NCBI RefSeq assembly: GCF_900156405.1
Contig: NZ_FTNN01000003.1
Location: 333,778 to 397,777, forward strand
Length of the DNA: 64,000 nucleotides
Direction of reading: 5' to 3'
Source of the DNA: Shewanella morhuae
Lineage (GTDB): Bacteria; Pseudomonadota; Gammaproteobacteria; Enterobacterales; Shewanellaceae
Shown here: piece by piece, positions 57,979 to 64,000 of the stretch
Position numbering within the stretch: the stretch's first letter is position 1
How the letters are laid out: every line of letters starts with the position of its first letter
Program-made: the position numbers and the translations under genes
The notes under the pieces: generated by a model
Told to the model about the DNA's origin: nothing
Databases searched by the model: none
The model's input: the letters and a program-made list of their open reading frames with translations, nothing else

Positions 57979-58193
57979 TTAAATATAAATTGGCTCGTGG
58001 CTTATCTTATCCAAGAACTGTATTAGTGCTTAGTATCATGCCAATTTGTACCCAGATTCGGGTATCGATCAAACCTGTCCAACAACTTATTTAAGCCATT
58101 AGTCACTGTAGGATCAGTATGCCAAACATTGATGATTCAATACTGCGATATCCAAAATAACATGCAGTTTAAATTATCAATGCCGCCGACAAC

Positions 58194-58628
58194 TTATCTT
58201 TTGCTTTTTGAAACAGGCATATTAGCTGCCTGCCATTCACCCATACCACCTTTTAAGTTATACAGGTTTTCAAAACCTTGCTGACCCAAAAGCTGAGCGG
58301 CTTGAGACGAGGTCATGCCAGCATTGCATACTAATATAATGGGACTGGCTTTATACTTTTCAAGGGCCGATATCTGATTATTTTTAATATCCGCTAGCGT
58401 AACGTTAAGTGCATCAACAATATGGCCCTTGCGGAACTCGTCGTTCGAACGCACATCAACCACTTTTGCATCTTGTCTGTTGACCATAATCGTCAATTCT
58501 TGATGGGAAATATTTTTTATTTTTGACATGCTTGATTTGATGAGACTCGCAACGAGCACAACAAATAATCCCACCCAAGCTAGACTTAACATTGAGTGAG
58601 CTTTAAAAAATTCGATATATTCTTGCAT
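58194..58628 (-). CDS. yibN: membrane-anchored rhodanese-like protein (YibN type)
   Basis: 144 residues from ATG 58628; the frame extends to 58757, but the YibN family begins MQEYIEFFKAHSMLSLAWVGLFVVLV. There is one N-terminal membrane segment (about 12-30), then a rhodanese domain with the loop CNAGMTSSQAA, catalytic Cys in VCNAG (about 105). It may move sulfane sulfur at the inner membrane; the true acceptor is unknown. It lies upstream of secB, as in E. coli, without a grxC between them. No strong ribosome site is visible at either start. Confidence 0.88.
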   Translation of the reverse strand: MQEYIEFFKAHSMLSLAWVGLFVVLVASLIKSSMSKIKNISHQELTIMVNRQDAKVVDVRSNDEFRKGHIVDALNVTLADIKNNQISALEKYKASPIILVCNAGMTSSQAAQLLGQQGFENLYNLKGGMGEWQAANMPVSKSKR

Positions 58629-58894
58629 GATGATTGCCCGCATAAATGGCGAAAATTCGATAAGGGCACAGAGTATACCGATTGCCTTGGCAGATTGCAG
58701 CAGTTTAGTCACAGTTCCAGCTCGCACTTTTAGCGCAATTATCTCTGTGTTTGCCACAAGCAGGCCCGCTAATCGAACGAATTAGCCATTCGATGACCTT
58801 AATCGGGGTAAAGCGCTTTTTCATCCCCCACTAACGTAGTAATATTTAACCAATTTCAGATTTCTATCGCTTCTATAAAACTTAAGGAATCACC

Positions 58895-60439
58895 ATGACG
58901 ACAGCTAAACGTCCACTCGCGTTGTTGATCCTCGATGGCTGGGGCTACCGAGAAAACACGCATAACAATGCGATTTTTCACGCAAAGACTCCTGTACTCG
59001 ACCGTCTCAATGCTCAATATCCCCACAGTTTGATTTCAGGTTCTGGTTTAGATGTTGGCTTACCTGATGGTCAAATGGGTAACTCTGAAGTTGGCCACAT
59101 TAACTTAGGCTCTGGCCGTGTGGTTTATCAAGAACTCACTCGCATTAGTAAAGCCATTGCTGATCATGAGTTTGAGAAAAACGCAGTCCTATGTGATGCA
59201 ATAGACTCAGCGATTAAAGCCGACGGTGCGGTGCACATTATGGGGCTACTTTCTGCCGGTGGCGTACACAGCCATGAAGAGCATATCGAAGCAATGTGCC
59301 GTATGGCAGTTGCTCGCGGTGCGACTAAGGTTTATTTGCACGCTTTCCTCGATGGCCGCGATACACCACCACGCAGTGCTAAGAGCAGCTTGAGCCATTT
59401 TGATGATCTGTTTACTACATTAGGTCATGGCCGCATTGCATCGATTATTGGTCGTTACTTTGCAATGGACAGAGATAACCGTTGGGATCGCGTGTCGCAA
59501 GCCTACGATTTAATCACCCAAGGTAAGGCAAAGTTCCAATTCGACAACGCCGTTACTGCATTAGAAGCGGCCTACGAGCGTAACGAGAACGACGAATTCG
59601 TCTCTTCATCAGCCATTACTGATGCCGACGGTCAAGTTACGACCTTGCAAGATGGCGATGCACTGATATTTATGAATTTCCGTGCCGACCGTGCCCGTCA
59701 AATTACCCGTAGCTTTATTAACCCCGACTTTGATGGTTTTGAGCGCGCTGTCGTGCCTAAAATGCACTTTGTCACTTTGACTGAGTACGCTGGCGACATC
59801 ACAGCACCTATCGCTTACCCCTCTGAAAACCTAGTGAATACCTTAGGTGAAGTGCTTGAAAAGCAAGGCCGCACTCAACTGCGCATCTCTGAAACAGAAA
59901 AATATGCCCATGTGACTTTCTTCTTCAACGGCGGTAAAGAAGAGCCATTTAAAGGTGAAGATCGCATTCTAATCAACTCACCTAAAGTCGCGACTTACGA
60001 TCTACAACCTGAGATGAGTTCAGCCGAGCTGACCGACAAGTTAGTGGCGGCGATTGAGTCGACCAAGTACGACGTGATCATTTGCAACTACCCTAATGGC
60101 GACATGGTTGGCCACACGGGTAATTTTGACGCCGCGGTAAAAGCTTGTGAAGCCGTCGATGCGTGTATTGGACGTGTGGTTGATGCGCTGGAAAAAGTAG
60201 GCGGTGAATGCATTATTACTGCCGACCACGGCAACGCCGAGCAAATGACCGATGAAACTACAGGTCAGGCGCACACAGCGCACACCAGTGAATTAGTGCC
60301 ATTTATCTTTGTGGGACGCGATGCAACTATCGATACCGGTGGTAAGCTAAGCGACGTTGCACCGACCATCTTGAACTTGATAGGCGAAGCCATTCCAGCA
60401 GAGATGACAGGTAAGCCCTTAATCCACATTAAAGAGTAA
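58895..60439 (+). CDS. gpmM: 2,3-bisphosphoglycerate-independent phosphoglycerate mutase
   Basis: 514 residues, the normal size. An alkaline-phosphatase-fold metalloenzyme: [11 protein letters not shown] (about 10-20, metal Asp), [19 protein letters not shown] with the catalytic Ser64-region, [15 protein letters not shown], and [13 protein letters not shown] near the C-terminus. It interconverts 3- and 2-phosphoglycerate. It starts the gpmM-envC-yibQ block and has AAGGAATC upstream. Confidence 0.97.
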   Translation: MTTAKRPLALLILDGWGYRENTHNNAIFHAKTPVLDRLNAQYPHSLISGSGLDVGLPDGQMGNSEVGHINLGSGRVVYQELTRISKAIADHEFEKNAVLCDAIDSAIKADGAVHIMGLLSAGGVHSHEEHIEAMCRMAVARGATKVYLHAFLDGRDTPPRSAKSSLSHFDDLFTTLGHGRIASIIGRYFAMDRDNRWDRVSQAYDLITQGKAKFQFDNAVTALEAAYERNENDEFVSSSAITDADGQVTTLQDGDALIFMNFRADRARQITRSFINPDFDGFERAVVPKMHFVTLTEYAGDITAPIAYPSENLVNTLGEVLEKQGRTQLRISETEKYAHVTFFFNGGKEEPFKGEDRILINSPKVATYDLQPEMSSAELTDKLVAAIESTKYDVIICNYPNGDMVGHTGNFDAAVKACEAVDACIGRVVDALEKVGGECIITADHGNAEQMTDETTGQAHTAHTSELVPFIFVGRDATIDTGGKLSDVAPTILNLIGEAIPAEMTGKPLIHIKE

Positions 60440-60449
60440 CCGTTACCTA

Positions 60450-61583
60450 GTGAGCATTCGACTCCTTGTTAAAGCCAGCATTATTGCTGGCTTTATGATG
60501 TTATGTTTTTCGGCAAACGCTTCTGATTTATCGAAGCGTCAGTCCGAGTTGAAATCAATCCAAACGCAAATAAATAAACAAAAAAATGCGTTAAAAACTA
60601 CCGATAAACAAAGAGAAAAATTACTGTCATTGCTACGAAGCGATGAAGAGGCTATTGCGTCTGCGGCTAAAAAGGTCAACAGCACTAAAAATAATTTAGC
60701 GCAGATAGACACGACACTCGCAGAGTTAAAAACACGCCAAGATGAATTAGAAGTTCTTAAGGTTACGCAGCAGAAAACGCTATCTAAACAGTTATCTAGC
60801 GCCTACCTTGCCGGTAACCATGATTACACTAAGATGGTACTCAATCAACAAAGTCCTGCCACTATCGAGCGTATGTTGGCCTATTACCAATACCTCAACA
60901 AAGCGCGGATGAAGTCGATTAATGAATTAAAGCAAACCTTGACTGAGCTAGATGAAATCAAGGTTACACAAACGAGTAAACAACAACAGTTAACTCAGCT
61001 TATGAGCGATCAGCAAGTACAAGCTAAACGCCTGAGCCAAGAGCAAAATCAGCGTCAACTAACCATTAATGAGTTACAACGAACCTTAAACTCTAAGGGG
61101 GCTGAGCTTGAACAGATGCAAATTGAAGAGGCCAGCTTAAAGCGTGTCGTTGAGCAAGCGTTGCGGGCGATGAAAGATAATCCATCCATGGAAGGTTTTG
61201 GTAAACAAAGTGGCAAACTCAAATGGCCTACTAAGGGTCGTGTCAGTGCAGGCTTTGGCAGCCAACGCTCAGGCCAAGTGGTGTGGAAAGGCACCATGCT
61301 ATCTGCGCCTGAGGGACAAAATATTCGTGCAGTATCCGGTGGTAAGGTTATTTATGCTGACTGGTTACGCGGTTTTGGTTTAGTGATGGTTATCGACCAT
61401 GGTAAGGGTTATATGAGCCTTTATGGCCATGCCCAAACCCTATTAAGAAAACCTGGCGACATGGTTAAAACGGGTGAGGAGATAGCTTTAGTCGGACGCT
61501 CAGGTGGGCAAAGTGAGCCAGGCTTATACTTCGAAATAAGACACAAAGGCAAAGCCGTCGATCCAGCGAGATACTGCCGCTAG
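60450..61583 (+). CDS. envC: EnvC-like murein hydrolase activator
   Basis: 377 residues from GTG 60450. A signal peptide (1-25) is followed by a long coiled coil (about 28-250) and a LytM/M23 domain (about 265-375). The M23 zinc ligands are changed: the usual HxxxD first motif is GFGSQRSGQVVWKG, although YGH is kept, so it is probably catalytically dead like E. coli EnvC, which activates AmiA/AmiB at the division site through FtsEX. It is 10 bases after gpmM, whose transcript it shares. Confidence 0.92.
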   Translation: MSIRLLVKASIIAGFMMLCFSANASDLSKRQSELKSIQTQINKQKNALKTTDKQREKLLSLLRSDEEAIASAAKKVNSTKNNLAQIDTTLAELKTRQDELEVLKVTQQKTLSKQLSSAYLAGNHDYTKMVLNQQSPATIERMLAYYQYLNKARMKSINELKQTLTELDEIKVTQTSKQQQLTQLMSDQQVQAKRLSQEQNQRQLTINELQRTLNSKGAELEQMQIEEASLKRVVEQALRAMKDNPSMEGFGKQSGKLKWPTKGRVSAGFGSQRSGQVVWKGTMLSAPEGQNIRAVSGGKVIYADWLRGFGLVMVIDHGKGYMSLYGHAQTLLRKPGDMVKTGEEIALVGRSGGQSEPGLYFEIRHKGKAVDPARYCR

Positions 61584-61633
61584 TCGGTATTTCCTATCAC
61601 CACAGGTGTGCGGACACTTTATCAATAGCGTCG

Positions 61634-61659
61634 GATTAGGCTCAGTTACGGGCCTAATC
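61634..61659 (+). terminator. terminator of gpmM-envC
   Basis: GATTAGGC (61634-61641) pairs with GCCTAATC (61652-61659), with a 10-base loop and TTTT next. It is about 50 bases past the envC stop. Confidence 0.78.
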
Positions 61660-61833
61660 TTTTAGCTTTATAGCTAACCCCGTTAATGCAAATATCTAAG
61701 TCAATTTAAACAACGGGTTCAGGCAATAAAATTATCGCTATAATCGATACCCTATCAGCCCATGCTATCACTCAAAATGGCTTAGTTTTTAATATGAGTA
61801 TTGATATAGCATCATGACTAATAAGAAGACATT

Positions 61834-62589
61834 GTGCGTTTATTTTATTCATTACTCCTATTAACCCTAAGTACCTCTCAAAGTTATGCCGCTCAAATTG
61901 CCCTAATTATTGATGACATTGGGTATCGTCATAGTGATGAAACTGTATTAGCGTTACCGAGTACGGTGACACTCTCAGTATTACCTCACACACCACTGGG
62001 TAAACAGCTCGCCAAGACTGCCCATGAAAAAGGCCATGAAATTATGCTGCATTTACCCATGCAAGCACTGAACGGCAAAACATTAGGGCTGGGCGGATTA
62101 ACCAATACTATGAGTGAGGCACAAATTCGCGACACTGTTATTGATGCAATTGACAGTGTCCCTTTCGCTAAAGGCGTGAATAATCATATGGGTAGCCTAC
62201 TAACACAGCTCGACGATCCCATGTTATGGATTATGGAAACCCTTAAACAAAAACAGCTGTATTTTGTCGATAGTATGACAACACGATTCACTAAGGCGGG
62301 AGATAAAGCAGATCAATTAGGCGTTCCTTTGCTAAAACGCCAACTTTTTTTAGACAATGATACCAGTGCCAGTGCACTCGAAAAACAATTTAGCGTAATG
62401 ATCAGTCAAGCACATACAGAAGGTAATCTCGTGGCGATTGCACACCCTTATCCAGAAACAATACGCTTCCTTAAAGCTAATCTACAAAGGCTAGAAATAG
62501 AAGGGATTGATCTGGTGCCAGCATCAAGCTTACTCTCTATCGATATTTCACCAGCCGGAGGGACTAATCCAACTGCAACACTGAGATAG
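61834..62589 (+). CDS. yibQ: divergent polysaccharide deacetylase (YibQ family)
   Basis: 251 residues from GTG 61834. After a signal peptide (1-19, cut near SYA) comes the NodB-like fold: ALIIDDIGYRHSDE (about 23-36), EIMLHLPMQALNG (about 69-81), NNHMGSLLTQ (about 114-123) and FVDSMTTRFTKA. It is the divergent deacetylase type DUF610/YibQ; the substrate is unproven, probably a wall or surface polysaccharide. It ends in an antisense overlap of 26 bases with the nsrR-type gene. Confidence 0.85.
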   Translation: MRLFYSLLLLTLSTSQSYAAQIALIIDDIGYRHSDETVLALPSTVTLSVLPHTPLGKQLAKTAHEKGHEIMLHLPMQALNGKTLGLGGLTNTMSEAQIRDTVIDAIDSVPFAKGVNNHMGSLLTQLDDPMLWIMETLKQKQLYFVDSMTTRFTKAGDKADQLGVPLLKRQLFLDNDTSASALEKQFSVMISQAHTEGNLVAIAHPYPETIRFLKANLQRLEIEGIDLVPASSLLSIDISPAGGTNPTATLR

Positions 62590-63019
62590 ATAAATCCGGC
62601 AACAGAGTAAGTAATTCATCACGATTACTCACAATATCCAGTAGAGTATATTGATCGAGTACATTCAAATAGGCATCAACCGCTTGGGCAAGCACACCTT
62701 TCAACTTACATGCTGGTGTGAATCGACAGTAAGGCTTACTGCAATCAATCGGCGCTAACGAGTTTTCTAACACTCGCACTAACTGACCCAGATTAATTTC
62801 AGTCGCAGGCTTACCTAAACGAAAACCGCCCATTTTACCGCGAATGGTTTCAAGATAACCCAACTTCCCTAAATGATGTACGATCTTAGAAATATGATTT
62901 GGAGATAAATCAAATACCTGCGTAATCTCAGCAATTCTAAATAAAGTAGTCCTATCTGGCTGAATAGCCAAATACATTAAGGTTCGAACGCCAAAATCGG
63001 TATAACGAGTTAACTGCAT
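62564..63019 (-). CDS. nsrR: NO-responsive Rrf2-family repressor, NsrR type
   Basis: 151 residues. The Rrf2 winged helix (about 1-75) has TDFGVRTLMYLAIQ and FDLSPNHISKIVHHLGKLGYLETIRGKMGGFRLGK. The cluster ligands are Cys93, Cys98 and Cys104 (CSKPYCRFTPAC), spaced 5 and 6 as in NsrR, which holds a 2Fe-2S or 4Fe-4S centre destroyed by nitric oxide. It probably represses NO-defence genes; an NsrR-like dyad lies before nnrS-nrfA in this window. It is 22 bases after the ykgJ-type gene, so the two may be cotranscribed. The stop overlaps yibQ by 26 bases. Confidence 0.92.
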   Translation of the reverse strand: MQLTRYTDFGVRTLMYLAIQPDRTTLFRIAEITQVFDLSPNHISKIVHHLGKLGYLETIRGKMGGFRLGKPATEINLGQLVRVLENSLAPIDCSKPYCRFTPACKLKGVLAQAVDAYLNVLDQYTLLDIVSNRDELLTLLPDLSISVLQLD

Positions 63020-63041
63020 ATTTCACCTGTCCGCGATAAAC

Positions 63042-63296
63042 TTAATGAGCTGTTTGAGATTCGAGTTGGCTAAGCAACCAAAGTGCCTCATCGTTCGTAT
63101 GACCACATACATCTACTGATGCATCAAAATCACTGCAAACAGCTGGGCGATCAGGTGAGCCGAAAATCAAACATAAATTGGCATCACTCAGCTGTACACA
63201 ACGCTCGCCAGCGGCCTTACCGTCAGGCATACCAGGAATTTTGCTACTGATTGAAGGTGCGATACAGCAAGCACCGCATCCAAGACGACAATTCAT
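63042..63296 (-). CDS. YkgJ-family cysteine-cluster protein
   Basis: 84 residues. CRLGCGACCIAPSIS (about 3-17) and the further Cys residues at VQLSDANLCLIF, AVCSDF and VDVCGH fit the YkgJ/CxxCxxCC family, small proteins thought to bind zinc or an iron-sulfur cluster. Function unknown. It lies upstream of nsrR on the same strand (22-base gap), an association that may reflect NO or metal stress. Confidence 0.85.
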   Translation of the reverse strand: MNCRLGCGACCIAPSISSKIPGMPDGKAAGERCVQLSDANLCLIFGSPDRPAVCSDFDASVDVCGHTNDEALWLLSQLESQTAH

Positions 63297-63484
63297 TTAC
63301 ACTACTCACAAAATATGGGGCATTATAACGCTTAATTAGCCTAAGATCTGTGGCGTGGGTCAATACTACTGAGGCTCACGAAACAGATAAGCTGTTTATA
63401 AAGATGATACCTTTGATATACGACATAAACCGACATAAACATCGGATAAATAGGTAAATTTGTTATTAAAAAACATAACGAAAA

Positions 63485-63508
63485 AAGCCTCATCTTTCGA
63501 TGAGGCTT
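63485..63508 (-). terminator. terminator of the rRNA operon
   Basis: AAGCCTCATC (63485-63494) pairs with GATGAGGCTT (63499-63508), loop TTTC. Read leftward a T6 run follows. It is 12 bases past the tRNA-Asp end. Confidence 0.9.
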
Positions 63509-63520
63509 ATCTCTTTATGT

Positions 63521-63597
63521 TGGCGGAGCGGACGGGACTCGAACCCGCGACCCCCGGCGTGACAGGCCGGTATTCTAACCAACTGAACTACCGCTCC
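63521..63597 (-). tRNA. tRNA-Asp, anticodon GTC
   Basis: 77 bases including CCA. The minus strand reads GGAGCGGTAGTTCAGTTGG at the 5' end, CCTGTCACGC around the anticodon, GGTTCGAGTCC in the T loop and CCGCTCCGCCA at the 3' end. It lies downstream of the 5S gene, the usual place for tRNA-Asp in such operons. Confidence 0.97.
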
Positions 63598-63632
63598 TTT
63601 AAGTTAACGCTTACACATTAACCTAAATTAGG

Positions 63633-63751
63633 CGCTTGGCGATGACCTACTTTCACATGGGGAGACCCCACACTACCATCGGCGCGTTTGCGTTTCACTG
63701 CTGAGTTCGGGATGGGATCAGGTGGTTCCACAAGGCTATTGTCACCAAGCA
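63633..63751 (-). rRNA. rrf: 5S ribosomal RNA
   Basis: The minus strand begins TGCTTGGTGACAATAGCC and contains CCACCTGATCCCATCCCGAA and CGATGGTAGTGTGGGG, as in gammaproteobacterial 5S rRNA. The ends TGCTTGG and CCAAGC pair. Length about 119; both ends are judged by eye to within a few bases. It lies between 23S rRNA and tRNA-Asp. Confidence 0.95.
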
Positions 63752-63931
63752 AATTCTGTTTATTACCGTGTCTCTTTGAGACCACGTTAATAATAATTCG
63801 GAAAGCTGATTTCTTGCTTGAGTTCGACAAATACAACGATGTACTTGATGTCATAAATGCAGCAGCATTTTATGACCACTTCATTAAGTGTCACTATTCG
63901 TCTAAGGCCATATAAAACCCATCTGGGTTGT

Positions 63932-64000
63932 ATGGTTAAGCCTCTCGAGTCATTAGTACATGTTAGCTCAACGCCTCACAACGCTTACACACCATGCCTA
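63932..64000 (-). rRNA. rrl: 3' end of 23S ribosomal RNA, cut by the window edge
   Basis: On the minus strand the sequence ends with GCGTTGAGCTAACATGTACT, then AATGACTCGAGAGGCTTAACC, matching the 3' end of bacterial 23S rRNA. The exact 3' end, near 63932, is judged by eye. The rest lies outside the window. Confidence 0.9.

Noticed and set aside
63618..63915. Two frames on opposite strands
   Set aside because: They lie within 5S rRNA and the 23S-5S spacer.
1..64000. CRISPR array, insertion sequence or prophage
   Set aside because: No regularly spaced repeats, transposase or phage genes are visible.

Overview
The window looks like a chromosomal segment of a Shewanella-type gammaproteobacterium. 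This is inferred from protein resemblance, gene order and respiratory gene content, not from a database search. There is a selenocysteine-containing formate dehydrogenase with its full accessory set, a hut cluster, an NrfA/NnrS pair, an NsrR-type repressor, the gpmM-envC-yibQ and yibN-secB-gpsA blocks, and an rRNA operon end (23S-5S-tRNA-Asp) at the right edge. Almost everything is ordinary chromosome. No phage, insertion sequence or CRISPR array is visible.

Region by region. 1-7018: unlinked housekeeping and accessory genes: a 5'-truncated ZIP-like metal transporter, an NRDE/TANGO2 protein, a DUF4440-type protein, a LysE exporter, an MscS channel, DUF1090 and DUF3157 proteins and a VOC protein. 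7265-18787: a selenium/formate block read leftward, fdhG(Sec)-fdhH-fdhI-fdhE-selA-selB, then fdhD, then yedE-yedF. The selenocysteine tRNA gene selC lies on the opposite strand, wholly inside the 3' end of the selB reading frame. fdhG has an in-frame TGA (18206-18208) followed by a SECIS hairpin with the bases SelB is known to read. This one block therefore holds the enzyme, its cofactor-maturation factors and most of the selenocysteine machinery; selD is not here. 19377-24863: histidine degradation, hutU-hutH and hutC leftward and hutI rightward, with a palindromic HutC-like operator between hutC and hutI. 24945-26253: marR-sip (siderophore-interacting protein) with two palindromes upstream. 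26502-29239: nupC-deoD nucleoside salvage followed by a YeiL-like Crp-family regulator.

29430-45423: a DUF885 lipoprotein, an orphan mtnC, two unrecognised membrane proteins, two thioesterases, a small GNAT protein, an HPP protein, a FadD-type acyl-CoA ligase, a TAP-type alpha/beta hydrolase with an ABC exporter pair, mogA, a DHA2 drug exporter and an NlpC/P60 lipoprotein. 45587-49206: a TauE/SafE permease, then nnrS-nrfA leftward with a 23-bp NsrR-like dyad just upstream; the nsrR-type gene itself is at 62564-63019. 49565-53414: a potassium-uptake operon with a short KdpD-like kinase, a KdpE-like regulator broken by a one-base frameshift at a C run, ktrA and ktrB. 53470-54972: a Fic-domain gene whose 5' end carries an in-frame amber codon, bracketed by a decayed copy of the ktrB 3' end and preceded by TATACAT-type half-sites. 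54973-63296: an HI0933-family flavoprotein, gpsA, secB, yibN, gpmM-envC, yibQ, and ykgJ-nsrR. 63481-64000: terminator, tRNA-Asp, 5S rRNA and the 3' end of 23S rRNA, all leftward.

The points most worth following are the selB/selC antisense nesting with its SelB tail extension, the kdpE frameshift in a kinase/regulator operon that drives Ktr rather than Kdp genes, and the fic locus with its amber codon, duplicated ktrB tail and operator-like array.
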